A DNA stretch of 64,000 nucleotides from Cheilinus undulatus. Its lineage: Eukaryota; Chordata; Actinopteri; Labriformes; Labridae. The stretch is taken from contig NC_054866.1 in assembly GCF_018320785.1 (NCBI RefSeq), positions 37,115,000 through 37,178,999 of the forward strand. Reading direction: 5' to 3'. The notes beneath the pieces were generated by a model. It had not been told where the DNA came from and searched no databases. It saw nothing but the letters and a program-made list of their open reading frames with translations. This document shows positions 13,459 to 26,040 of this stretch, in pieces. The position numbers and the translations under genes are program-made. The stretch's first letter is position 1, and every line of letters begins with the position of its first letter.

Positions 13459-13985
13459 CCAAAATGTCTCGGTATGCTAAAGCATTAAGATTGTCCTTCA
13501 CTGGCAATAGGGGGCCATAGCCCAAACCCTGAAAAACACTCCAATACCGATATTCCTCATCCACCAAACTTCATGGTCAATGCAGTAAGGCAGGTAAGGT
13601 TCCCCCAACACACGTGATTCATCACTCCGCAGAACACGTTTCCACTGCTCCACAGCCCAGTGTTGGTGCGCTTTATGCCACTCCACTTGGTGGTGTAAGG
13701 CTTGCATGCAGCTGCTCGGCCATGGAACCCATTCCATGAAGCTCCCACAGCAAATTTTCTGCACTTGGATCAATGTCAGTGAAAATTCAGGACTCTTCAG
13801 CTATGGAATCAGTAGAGCTTTGACCCTGCTCAGGGATTTTACTCTATCTTCTGCTTTGTGTCTGAGTTGCTGTTGTTCCTAAATGCTTACACTTTCCAAA
13901 AATATCACTGACAGCTGACAGTGGAATATCAAGCAGGGATGAAATTTTACGAACTTTCTTATTGCAAAGGTGACATACATCACAA
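13459..13985 (-). mobile_element. Tc1-like transposase fragment (middle part)
   Basis: On the minus strand the sequence reads, with frame breaks, from the second helix-turn-helix region (KKVRKISSLLDIPLSAV, near 13920) through WKRVLRSDESR (first catalytic Asp, near 13625) to a decayed GVFFRVWAMAPY block near 13510. Both ends of the element are missing. It appears to be the same family as the copy at 15.99-16.49 kb. Confidence 0.75.
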
Positions 13986-15989
13986 TACCATGCTTGAAAT
14001 CAAGCTACCTACTATAAGGGAGGAATCTAGTTTAAAGAAATATCTGTGAGGAAATATTAGACACTCCTGAGATAAATGTAAACAAGCTCCTATTGTCAGT
14101 TTTGCATAAATGACAGAATTGAGCGAGCGAGGAATAAACTGTTCGAAACATGAATATTGTGTAGCCTTTATTTGCATTTTTCTGGTGGTTGCAGAAAAGT
14201 GTTTATGCAGACTTTCTTGTTATCTTAAGTGCAAATCAATTCTGTGGAGAATTAATGGATGGGTGAATCAGGCCAGAAATAAAAGAAAATGGGGAGCAAG
14301 AACAGTGAAGGTAAACTGAGAAAAGTGTCTGAGAGGACAGAAACCAGGGAGAGATGATGCTGCTATAAAGAAATAATTGAAATGTTGCAGAGACACTGCT
14401 GATGCTTACAATAGCTAAACCCCAGGCTATCCATAACCACATGTATTTTAACAAAACAAAATAATATTAAGCTATTTATAACATAATGAGTAACAGCCTG
14501 AAGATTCCAAACTTAAAGGAGCTCAACTAACAATATGGTGGGTGTGATTTTCTTGGCGAATGTCGAAGTTTGGAATGAAACTGTTCACGTGGTTGTCATA
14601 AATAAAGTTAAGTGTTGGTATGGCAATCAACTACATTTGAGGAGCGGCAGGCCATTAGAAGCAGAGAGAAGAGAGGCAACAGCAGCAGCAAGAGGCAGAG
14701 GAGGACTAGCAGGGATTCATATTAAGAGCCAGAAGTGCTGTCTGCCTCCACAGAGAGACTCTGCATCTCCTGCAGAGAGGAGAAGGTTTTACTTTGAGTA
14801 GCCAGACGAGAAGAAGACCGAGTGGTGCATACAAAAATCCCCACTTCCCACACAGATCTGAAGCTCCTGCTGAGCCTGGGAGAGGACTCGCATTCTGTAC
14901 TAGGTCCTCGGCGTACAGACTTAAGACCTGAGTGTCCACACACAGCAGATGCTCTGAGACAGACACACAAATAGACATGCACAAGTTGCACACTACAGCT
15001 GACACAGTGATCATATCCAACAGACAGACAGAGAGAGAGCCTCTACAAGGCGGTCCCCCATTAGGCTGTAACCCCCCGGTTCACCCGGCCTCTGGGGCTC
15101 ACACTCGGGTAAAAGTGCTCAGCAGGAGCAGTGGCCTGATTATCCCGTTTATTAGATTAGAGATTTGTTCCAGGCACAAAGCCAGCAGGGAGTCACTCCA
15201 TAAAGACAAACGGCAGCAGCTACATATCCAGAGCAAGCAAGAAAGAGAAAGAGGAAATATGATCCATGAGTGAAGTGAGAGATGGAAAAATCAAAAGTGT
15301 GGTAAACTCCATTTTTAGATTCTACAAAAACTGGTTTTGGTATTAAATGTGTTGATTTCAATAGTTGATTTTGGCTGTACAAAGGAAAACAGTCCATGTG
15401 AATGGTAAAAGAAGGCAGAAAGCAAACCACCTGGCCTAAAACATCAATCATCAACCAACATTTAACACAGCTTTGACTTATGTCTTTGAACACTTATCTG
15501 CACGCAAGTGTAGCAACATGAAGATTCTCTCAATCCATACACCATACCTGCTTTACAGGTGGCAGAATTGTATAAAGAAGAAAAGCAAGGAAGAAGAAGC
15601 CATGAAAAGAAGTCCTCTCTTGCTAAAAGCTGTTTAAGCATAGACATAGCTTAGTGGCATCCCAGTGGTTTTTTTACTTTGACTTCAACAGTCATGAAAA
15701 TAAATGGTCAAAGTTAAACACCTTTAACAATTGCACTTGTTTTTGCCCTGCCCACCAAAAAAGCTCTCACTTCAATTTAAGTGAGGAGCAGAGGTAGCTT
15801 TAGCATGTATTCTGGTAAGTTTTACATGTGAGAGACCTAAAGAGGATAGAAAGAGTGCATTGCAGGCAAAGAGGATAAAATAACCTCATGGAAACACTTT
15901 CATTTTAGAGGTTGATGCAAAACTAGCAGAATTTGTTACACAGTTGAGGGTGTCCTTAAAGGCAGCAGACAAATAAACTGAATCAATTG
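13986..15989. other. No gene seen (stx1a intron 1)
   Basis: A locally GC-richer stretch at 14640-15240 has several overlapping open frames on both strands, but none shows a protein family signature, and I do not call a gene. Confidence 0.45.
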
Positions 15990-16492
15990 AAATTCATGCG
16001 CAAGTGGTACATTTAATAGCCATTATAATATTAATTTGTGTGATTCACCCTTTGCAGCTATAACAGCTTCAACTCTTCTGGGAAGGCTTTCCACAAGGTT
16101 TGGGAGTGTGTTTATGGGAATTTTTGACCATTCTTCCAGAAGCGCATTTGTGAGGTCACACACTGGTGTTGGACGAGAAGGCCTGGCTCTCAGTCTCCGC
16201 TCTAATTCATCCCAAAGGTGTTCTATCGGGTTGAGGTCAGGACTCTGTGCAGGCCAGTCAAGTTCATCCACACCAAACTCTCTCATCCATTTCTTTATGG
16301 ACCTTGCTTTGTGCACTGGTGCCGAGCACCGAGCTCCTGAGAGCAACCCATTCTTTAACAAATGTTTGTAGAAACAGTCTGCATGCCTAGGTGCTTGATT
16401 TTATACACCTGTGGCTATGGAAGTGATTGGAAAACCTGAATTCAATTATTTGGATGGGTGATTGAATACTTTTGTCAATATAGTGTACTTCG
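15990..16492 (-). mobile_element. Tc1-like element, deletion derivative
   Basis: On the minus strand it starts with the terminus TACACTATATTGACAAAAGT (16492 downward), then a leader. It jumps near 16340 straight to the transposase C-terminal third: PVHKARSIKKW, DWPAQSPDLNPIEHLWDELE (second and third catalytic region), ending KGESHKLIL. The reading frame 16361-16023 is open for 112 codons, so this part is little decayed. The DNA-binding domain and first catalytic Asp are absent, and the 3' inverted repeat is not clear. Confidence 0.85.
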
Positions 16493-17439
16493 TTTATGTC
16501 GACAATCTGACAGCTGAGGACATGATCCTTTAGGTTGATGCCTTCTCCTCCTCTTCCTCATCCCTATGATAGTGAAGGAGAAATGCAAGAGACAAGTGGG
16601 ATACTGCTTCATAATTCCACAATCACCACAGATGAGTTGAAGCTTCTATATCAAGCACAAACACAGATCTGACACTAAAAGATATCACGTCTAGGACAAG
16701 GAAATCAAGCAAATAAGGCCCTGAACAAAGACTTCAATGACTTTACACTTTTCAATACCATTAATTTTGGAGCATATCGACTTTTTAACCTCATTGCATT
16801 GGCATCAGAAATGTCAACATCATAACACGATAAACGAGTTGAGGTCACTTTAACAAAGAACAGAAAAATGATGTCTTTATGTTCTTGTAAGGACATCATT
16901 ACCTTTAAATCCAAAGCCAATAATTTCGTTTTTTAGTACTTTCACCGTTTTAGTTATGGGCAACGTGATTAGCATCATGCTAGCTATGATAATGCTACGC
17001 TCCCACCACCTTTACTCTTACAACGAGTTGACATGTTTGAACATAATGTTTACAAGACAAAGGAACTTCATTGTCACTGTTTGCAATAACATCAACTTAC
17101 CTTTTACTTGCCGAATAAATGGACAGCAGCACAACTTTTAGGTGACTGATTCTGCAGGTATAGGTGTACCTACACCGTCCTTTAGTGTTGAACACCAGTT
17201 CTCAATATAACGCATGCTGATTGGTCAATAGTGCCCACACCGTAAGAATCGTAGCCTGCTACTGTCCAAACATTAAAGTAGGCAGCAGCGTTTGCCTGAA
17301 AAATTGATGAACTTCAGTTTACGATAGAGGAAAAATGCGCAAGTATTTTGAGCGACAACAAACAGAACCTGATTAATAGTAAAATAATCTTCCTAATTTG
17401 AGAAATCTGGCTCCTCCCTTGGTGGAGATCCTTATTTTC

Positions 17440-17800
17440 AAAAACTAAAGCAGATACATGGCCTCAGCCCACCGCCTATTGGACATCTGGAGGTATCTCG
17501 AAGTATAGAGCTGCTGTTCCTCAGCATCGAAAAGGAGCTAGTTGAAGTGGATCAGGATCAGGATCCTTGTCATTTCCCTGTGGAGGACTTCCTGGTGCAT
17601 TGAACAGGTAGGGAGACCCCAGGGCAGACCCAGAACTCCCTTGAGGGATTATATATATCCTATCTGGTCTGGGAATGCCTTGGAATCCCTCAGGAGGAAC
17701 TGGAAAACTGTGCTGGGGAGAGGGATGTCTGGGTTGACTTCACCTGCTGCCACCATGACACGACCGTAAGCAGAAAAAGAAGGATGGATTGTGCTTAGTG
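17440..17800 (+). repeat. Dispersed teleost repeat, unclassified
   Basis: Contains ATCTGGAGGTATCTCG, CAGGTAGGGAGACCCCAGG, GGGATTATATATATCC and a GGCTG/GGAGAGG-rich end with AGAAGGATGGATTG. This resembles a widespread fish repeat often found near the 3' ends of retroelements. Class and exact borders could not be fixed. Confidence 0.5.
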
Positions 17801-20800
17801 TGGTGACCTATCACTTCAGTTGAGTGGTTATACGTGAGTATAAGCTTCAACAGCCTACACACAACTTTATCTCCATTTTGTAGTTCAAAATACTGCCATA
17901 CCAGGCTGTTCCTATGAGATTCTAACACCCCAGTCCAGCAGAGAGCCAGAGGAAAGCTCTGACAGGAGGGCAGTGGCCATTAATTGAAGCCACATCAGCT
18001 TCTAGCAGCAGGAGGCTTTAATACAGTTTTAAAAGAGCATTTACCAGGATTTCAGGCCCGTATTTCAAATAAAGATCAAGCTCAACCTTCCCATAAATCT
18101 TGCCCTGGCTAATTTGATATCTGAATTTAGCAGTTTATCCAGCTAACCATCCCTCACTAACATTACCATCAGTCAATCGACGATCGATCCTTACAATAAA
18201 TATGCAGGCTGCAAAGAATCAAAGCAACTTCACATCACAATGTAAAATCCTGCATAGAGAGCAAAATGTATTTGCAGAGTCAATGCGAAACAACAAAGCT
18301 GTATTGATGACAGAACTTGGTCACACCTCTATTGTGGAAAAGAGATTTAAAAACATCTGTATTGACTCAGAGTGCATGTTGGTGTATAAGCCTGCATTCA
18401 GTCCTACTCCCTGGTTTAATAAGAGTAAGAGAGAAAAATCCTGTCAGTGAGAGACAGCTCCAGTAGTGATGGAGACCCACGTGGGAAGCACTTTATTGTC
18501 TTTTTGTGTTTCCATATTAAAACAGACTTGTTTCCTGCATCTCTGTGTAACGGCCAGCTCAAGCAGCTTCCTGCAGTCCCTTAGAAATGACTCATAAAAG
18601 TCTATCAGCCACACAGAGAAACACTGAGAGCATCCCAGGTTTATTATCATAATACAGAGATTATTATGGCTGTGTGCTCACTCATGCACACTCACACTTA
18701 CATGAACATTTGATTTAATATTCCTGTTAACATCACCAGCCAAAAACAAAGATGTAAAAATAACTCAATTCTAACTATTTTGTTTTGTGAGCACTCATAA
18801 TCAGGACACTAAACACAGTATTTCCTTGCTGCCTTATATTACATTTATGTAATAACTATGGCAGCCTGTTTACAGGTTGTAAATAAAGTTCATGACAGTA
18901 ATCCTGAGATATGTGATTAAACATTACGCCTCACATCCACCAGTCTTTTGGTACAGATATTTCTGAAGATTTAATGATCTTTCTGGTTTAAGTTCCTGCA
19001 GGAGGCTGTTTATATGCTTCGGTTTCTCTCATCCTGCTTAATCAGCAGTGACTCAATATTACTAGACACATTTTTGTCATCAGTCCATCAGGCATATATG
19101 CTGTCGCGGGCAAAGTTTAATCTGTTCTCCTATGCTGCTGTCATTTAAGTGTAGATGTGTCGGGACTCTCAAGGATGAAGGATCAAAGATTTCTCAGTGA
19201 CCCCTCAGAGCAATTTGCTGAACAGGCAGTAGAACCACACAACCCATCACAAAGACTATTGAAAGAGAATAACAGCAATGTAGGACATATTTAAAATAAA
19301 AAATAATTGATTAAAATGGCAATGACAATGAATAAATTGGAGTGGAAGGTCGGAGGGTAAGGTCATATTTCACATCAATAAGGATTATCAGAAGAGTTTA
19401 AACCAAGCCCACAATTGTTCAAAAGTTTAAAAACATCTTAAAATCCAATAACATTCACAATAACATTCACACTGCAGGCCTTAGTGCTCAAGTCAGATTT
19501 TTTGCAACTTGTTTGTTAGGCTGTTAACTAGGGGTGTGAATCTCTCCTTCTCAAGAAGATTCAATGCAAATCTTGATTCACTGATGATTCATTAAAATAC
19601 ATAACGATTCGGTCCAATCCGGTACAATCTGATTATAGAATCAAAATAACAATAACTACAAAAATTATCAAAAAAAGGGAAAAAAAGATAATTTCATAGT
19701 AATATATGTTTATTTGATCTTATTTATAAAACTGACTAAATGCCAGGCCTTCTGTGCTAACGTTCTGAAATTATGTGTAAGAAAGTTTTCATCACACCCA
19801 GGTGTCTTACTTTGACATTAAATTAGGAGATAAATATTAAAATGAGTTTTTACTGGTACATGTTCGTCCTTCTGTACTTGTAACTTCCTTAGCATTATTA
19901 ATCCCAATAACAGTACAAACTAAATTTCAAATTTTCCCAAGAAGCACAAATTAAAAGGAATTTAAAGTCACAAGGATATTTGGATAGACAGAGCTCTGTG
20001 AGAACAACGGGTTAAAACAATACTGAAAACAGTCAAATTAAAACAGCTTTCTACACATTTTTTTCCTCTGATAATGCCTCTTAATGTAAATATTCAGTCT
20101 AAAAACATCTTTATTTCCTTTCTCTGTGTATCTGACCATTCTTGATTGTTTTTATTCTTGAATAAGTGTGAAACATCGCCGCTGCAGCAGCTGCAGCCCC
20201 TCAACCAGTCTGCTGCTGACTGAGTGAGGAAGAGCCATCACCACTAACAAGCACAGCCATGAGAGCTGACAGGGAGGATTCAGTCCATGTTAATGCTGAA
20301 GAGAGTACAGTATAGACCTGTTCTAAATAAAAGGTGTCCATGAAAAAAAAAAAAAAAAAAACCCTCATGATTCAGGGATTTGAGAATAAAAATAACTTGA
20401 CTTGTAGATGACTGGGATTTTTTTAATAAAGGGAAGAATTAAAAAAAATGTAAAAGACTTGTATGAAATAAAATGTAGGTTTTTATTTTTTTAATAGTAG
20501 AAACTGGCTATCATTGATTTGAGAAAATTATTCTTACTTTTTTAAACTTGATTGTTTGTCAGTAGCATTGCCAGGCCTCCAGTTTGAGCTTGGCACAACT
20601 GCTTCTGTTTGCAGCACACAAGGCCCAGACCAGCACTGTTTACAATGTGTGAACAATTGCTAAAATGGAGCTAGAATATCAGCACCTGAACAATAAAGTG
20701 TCCTTTTATGTTTGTAAAGAAATTATTAATAATTGAACATTATTATAATGGACATACTTAATCCACAGCGATAAATCTTCAGTCAGGAGTTGTGAACTAA

Positions 20801-22579
20801 AGTGGGCTGGTCTGAGCCATGAAACTCTGGAGGTGAAAATGAGTCACACTTCAGCCTTGGTATCAGGGCTCCATTCGCCTTATCCTGTACTGCTTTCTAG
20901 GCCATAAAATATACTGTGCAGTCACATAACTTATGTCAAAACATATGTTCACTCATAGAAAAGACTCCTGATTTGAGAAGAGATGGTTAATAGTCCATGA
21001 ATATTACCAGCATTAAACCAAAGTCAATTTAAACCAAGGGATATCACAATTATAAAACTCCTTCAGGAGCGATTTGATATGCAGCAGTGTTTTTATGGCC
21101 AAAGAATGTATTTTAAATACTCAATTAATTGTGCAGCCCCATTGGCAACAATATAATTGATTTATAACTGATTTTCTGTTCCTGTTTCTATATTTTGAGT
21201 GGAGAAATCAAGTAATTGCCACAATGCAAGGGAGTGCACTAATCTTGATCTTTCTCTTACAACAAAACTTTGCCTCCAACAGCTCTTTAGATGAGTAAAG
21301 CTGGCCAACACCTGCATGTGCTCTGTTTCAAAAGTAATGCTGTTCCTCCCGAGGATAAACATTCAAACACACACAACACCCTGCTTATAAAAATAGCTAC
21401 AGCCATGCCTCCACCTGCTCCCATGCTCAAAACCCTCAGGACAGTCACCTCCTACGGGCTGAGAGGTCTGCAGGCGATGTAATGAAGGAACAGCTGGTGG
21501 GGAATCGCATAGAAATTAATTTTCACTTTTATTTCAAGCATAATACTAGTGCTTCTTTCTCCAGTGACTTCACAGGAGTGCTATTTTAAAGGTCACCATG
21601 CAATCCACCCATAGATGATGTTATTTCAGCACCAAATGTTTATATAATGAGAAATTAGCTCCAAGTATTCATCTGCTTACACTGACTAAAAGCAGAAAGG
21701 AAAAAACAAGGAAAACCATCGCTCTCCTCTTACCGACTGATCGGCCAGCTGGTCAGCTGACTGAATGACTGTCAGAGTAAATAAGCGGCTGATGGAAAAG
21801 GCGGAGGGCACGGTGTAAGGCAATCGAGACAGGATAATTACAAAACCAGGTTCCAGCGTGGGTGACGGGGGGAAACAGGAAGTCAAGGATGGAGCTGGCC
21901 AAATGTGAAACTCTGTCAGCTCCTTTCACATTACTGCGCTGTCTCCTCACTGACAACGACACCAGGAGCAATCTGTGCAGAAAATCAACAGGTCTCCATC
22001 TTTGGTCCAGTGCATCCAATAACAGAGAGCTGTTGGCAGATGTATTCAGCTGGAAAAAATAATGTGCTACATTTCTCCGTGTGGACGGGTCGATCAATGC
22101 ACTCCTGCTGCCAGAAATGAAGAGATACTTTTTGTTTTAAACCTCAAAAGTTTGTGCTTTCTCTATGCCCTGGAGTCCAACACGCCAATTTGAGAAGAAA
22201 ATCCATTTTGTTTTGTTGCCAAGTTTGGATCTTGATCTTGGCTTCAGATCCTCTGTTTTCTGTTTCTAATGATTATCTCAAAGAAGTTGGCACTCATTAA
22301 AACAAACAACCAGACAGCAGGAATCAATTTGAGGATGCCTTCATCGGGTGATTCTGGTGACCTATAGACATAAAAACCTAATAAAGCTGTTAGTCAATCA
22401 ACTATTTCCTCATTAAACAAAAACTGAGCAAATAATCATTCACCAGGAAATGAATTCCTGAACTTCTTTCACCATTTCTCTTCTTGATTTTCTCTTGTCT
22501 TTAAGACCTCCTGAAAATGTCAGCCTTTAAACGTCTTGGTGATCTGGTCTGTACACGAGCATGCGGCTCACTATTAAGT
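17801..22579. other. No gene seen (stx1a intron 1)
   Basis: Apart from the MITE edge at 19.53 kb and an A18 run at 20343-20360, nothing recognised. The GCAGC-rich spot at 20183-20200 is too short to interpret. Confidence 0.45.
19533..19660 (+). mobile_element. Edge of a hAT-like MITE
   Basis: TAGGGGTGTGAATCTCTCCT and GATTCACTGATGATTC followed by AACGATTCGGTCC resemble the left border of a common non-autonomous hAT element. The matching right border was not found. Confidence 0.35.
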
Positions 22580-22820
22580 CTGGGCAATTAATAGAATTTA
22601 GATAAAACTCAATATGACCTACTGCAATTTACAAATCACAGAAGGTGCAATATTTTTTTAGCCTGACATTTGTATCAAAAAAAACAGTTGAGTATTATTT
22701 TTTTGCAGCAGAGATGTTACTCTCTGTACATCTTGCAGGCATTCAAGTGCACATTTGCTATAATAAATGAGCTAAAATAATCACAATAAGATGTTTTTCA
22801 AACTCAGTCAGCCCTAGTTT
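22580..22820. mobile_element. Possible MITE with CTGGGCAATTA border
   Basis: TCTGGGCAATTAATAGAATT on the left and TCAGTCAGCCCTAG on the right resemble the degenerate ends of a hAT-like family also seen near 29.6-29.96 kb. Support is weak. Confidence 0.3.
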
Positions 22821-23214
22821 AATCTATTTAATACTGTGTTGGTTATAATATAGGATGGTCTGTTGCTTGTGTTTGTTAGAAATACTGAAGACAAGAAACT
22901 TTTGCATAGAAATTTCATATTAAATCGCAATTGTAACATTGAGGGAAAAAATTAGAATATTGGTCTGAATCTTTCTGTCCTGACTAAATCTTTCACACAT
23001 TTGTTTTGTTTTTGTATTCTATTCTAGATTTTCATATGTTTATTTTCATATTATTCTCTTTATCTTTCCTGTCAGAAGTTCTTCTGTTTTCATAGGCTCT
23101 TGCTCTAACTAATCTTCTTCTATGTTGATTGCTTTGCACCAAAACACTAAGTCAAATACGTGTATGTGTACTTGGCAATAAACATCGCCAACATTAAAAA
23201 AAAAAAAAAAAAGA

Positions 23215-23915
23215 TTTTAATAATTCCTGAAATTTCAGGATTGTTTGATGAGAAAAATCCCCCAAATTTCCAAACAAAATTTCCAAGAAAAAAATCCACT
23301 GTAAATTTGACTGTAAATTAAAAAAAAAGCAGAGAAAAAACCCACAAAAATTTCTGACAAAAATTCTGATGTGTACACCCTGAAAATTCCTACAAAAATC
23401 CTTACAGTTTCCCAAAAAATTTCAAGTGGGACCTTCTAAAAATTTTTAAGTAAAAGTTTCTGAAAGTCTTCAAGAGAGTTTCTGTCAATTCCTGACTAGA
23501 CAATTCAAAAGATTTTTGATGAGAACTTCAAGAAAGAACTAAGAATCTTGGACAATCTTGGCAACATTTTCTGAAACGTCAGACAAATAATCCTGACAAT
23601 TCTTTATTGTTTGATAAAAAAAGAAATAAAAATCCACCAATTTCCATACCAAATTTACCAGAAACTCCAGCCAAGACTGTAACTTCGTAAAAAGAAAAAA
23701 AAAATGCATAAAAAAAAAATTTCTGATGTGTCTAAAAAATTTCTTCACAAACATTTCTGCCAAGAACTCCTGAAACATTCAAATTATAACTTCAGAAAGT
23801 TTTCAAGAAAACTTCTGTAAATTGCTGACAAAAAACCCAAAAAAGTTTATGATAAAAACATCAAGAAGGCACAGGTTATTTGATTAGATTTGGCAAAAAT
23901 TTCCAAAACGCCAAA
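23215..23915. repeat. Divergent tandem dimer, unit about 330-360 bp
   Basis: Landmarks recur in the same order: TTTGATGAGAAAAATCC / TTTGATAAAAAAAG, TCTGATGTGT (23363 and about 23723), TTCAAGAGAGTTTCTGTCAA / TTCAAGAAAACTTCTGTAAA, GAGAACTTCAAGAA / TAAAAACATCAAGAA, and GGCAACATTTTCTGAAACG / GGCAAAAATTTCCAAAACG. A-rich, no coding. Confidence 0.6.
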
Positions 23916-24004
23916 CAAAAAAATTCCAGAAAATTTTCCCAAAAAAGTTTTCAAACAATTTTAGACAAAAAATGAATACATTTTTACACAAAAATCAATC
24001 TTGT

Positions 24005-24760
24005 GACTGGGGCTGAAACAATCCCTCGAGTAATTTGAGTAAATAAAAAATTCCTCAAGGCAAACGATGTTCTTCGAGGCTTTGTTTAAGTCAGTCATCA
24101 CATGCCCATGCTTTAAGCGTGGACATCACGCTGTGCTGTATTGCATGTTTTGTTCTGCATGGATGCTTATTTGTGTGGTAAATGTTGCCATAATGTAATG
24201 TGCAGTAAAGATGATGCGAAGAGTAAAAATCATGAAGGAGGATAGAGAAGATGATGCAGTGATTTTGAAAAGTACTTGTCATGCATCGTTTACACATCTA
24301 CTGTCTTTGTAACCTGACACGCCAGATGGATGTGTGGGAAAGCTTCAATAGGAATCATTTGAGAAAAGGCAGAGGCTTTGAAAAAACTCGGAGTGTGATT
24401 GGGTGAACATTCTGTCTGTCACATCTCTACGGGCCAATCAGAGCAACAAAACACGTGACGTGGTCGCTACTGAGCTGCACGTGTGCAGCTACTGAGGAAT
24501 AACGCGAAACATGGCGACTATAGCCATGTAAGTACTCAACTTTTGTCATTTTTGAAAAGAAAACAACTCACTGCTGTTCTTTGTTCTTCTTTTAACGAAG
24601 AAATGTTGTCAAGGTCTGATAAAAGTGGCGCTTTAGCAGCATCCATGCTAATATCTTCCCCCATATATGCGCCAGCTCTTGCTGCTGCTTGTTTACATCA
24701 CGACTCTGCTGCGCCTGAAAGTACTGCCCCTCATCGTTGATTAGTCCTGTCACTTTCAGA
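24005..24760 (+). mobile_element. Partial hAT-like element plus dispersed repeat
   Basis: The left part (GGGGCTGAAACAATCCCTCG and onward to about 24300) is a diverged copy of the left part of the hAT element at 41710: both share CTCGAG-rich ends, CATGCCCATGCT-like and TTATTTGTGTGG blocks. From about 24310 it continues into a sequence (ACCTGACACGCCAGATGG, GGGCCAATCAGAGCAACAAAAC) repeated at 33.89-34.09 kb. Confidence 0.55.
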
Positions 24761-24901
24761 CCGGGCCCAAACGGTTGAGATGGGAGCTCTACAAGATGGA
24801 TTCATGAGAAACAAGGAAATGGGCGTAACTGTCTGCTTTGTAAGGTTACTGTCTTTGGCATTATGGCTACTATGGCATTTTACTAACATAGTGGTGGTTA
24901 A

Positions 24902-24903
<2 letters not shown>

Positions 24904-24933
<30 letters not shown>
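24904..24933 (+). repeat. A30 homopolymer
   Basis: Thirty consecutive A. It could be a retroposon tail, but no body was recognised on its left. Confidence 0.8.
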
Positions 24934-24935
<2 letters not shown>

Positions 24936-25689
24936 AGTTTTCCACAGAGAGTAAAGAGATTGCATCTCAGAGTTTACTTGCAGCCTGCAGCACTCCCTTG
25001 TATGGGAGACCGTGGTCAGTTTGCAGCTGCAGAGGATTTTATAAACGTCACCGACTGAAATATTCAACGAAAATTTAAGAGGTAACATGTCCCGACACTG
25101 CTGAAAACATCCATGAAAGCTTTTCAGAAAAAATAAAAATAAAAAATAGAGATTTATGAGTGAAAGTGAAAAGTGTCAGTCAGCTGCTCACTGCTGGGAA
25201 GGAAGCAGCTTTTTGAGAGATTTTTTGTGAAAGCAGGACTGCTATTGAAAACGAGGAAGATTGGAGCAGAGACTGAACAAAAAGAGCTATGAACAGCTTT
25301 AAAACCTTCCTCTGCCAAATTGATTATATCTAAGCCTGCATAATCCCCTTATAATTTAGAACCAACAAATTAAAATTTACCACAAAACAAACAAAGATGG
25401 TGTCACGCTGATTGACAGCTATTTTTGTGGAAAAACAATCACGCAACATAATTCTTCTAAGGACAGAAGACATCTTCCTTTGTAAAAGCATAAAATGTTG
25501 AGAAAAAAAGTTTTAATTGGATAACGGTAGATGTAAACATTATTTCAACTTACACTTCCCTTAAATCAGCGTGAGAAATGCACAAGTTTGAGGCTTTTCC
25601 ATAACACTTTGATTTTCCAGGCTGCAGTTCAAGGTGTGACATTTATGTCTGTGGGGTTTTCACCTTCAATATAAAGATGGAAATGGTTA

Positions 25690-26040
25690 TTCACACAGTC
25701 ATCTCCTCACATTTGGACTACTCCGACTCACTTTCACCTGTCTAAGTAAAGCATCTTTAAATCGTCTACAATTAGTTCAAAACACTGCAGCAAGACTACT
25801 TACCAAGTCTTCAAAAAGGTCACACACACAGCACCACTTCTGAATTCTCCCCATATATTTTTGAATACATTTCAAGATTCTTGTATTTAGCCCTGCATGG
25901 ACAACCACCAGGCTACCTTTCTGAACTTGTGCAACCTCACATTCCCAGCAGGACTCTTTAGTCCTCTGATCAGGGTCTGTTGGATGTTCTACAGACGGTC
26001 AAAAACAGTTTGGTGGAGGTTAACAGGAGGATTTAGTCAG
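25690..26040 (+). mobile_element. Rex1/CR1-like LINE fragment (end of RT ORF)
   Basis: In shifting frames the plus strand reads SLNRLQLVQNTAARLLTKSS (about 25750-25810) and then HTAPLLNSPH, the pattern downstream of the RT fingers in Rex1/Babar LINEs. Near 25970-26035 comes a decayed C-terminal segment. The 5' end is missing, as is usual for truncated LINEs. Confidence 0.65.

Noticed and set aside
16036-16371. 111-codon plus-strand frame
   Set aside because: It is the antisense shadow of the Tc1 transposase C-terminus on the minus strand.
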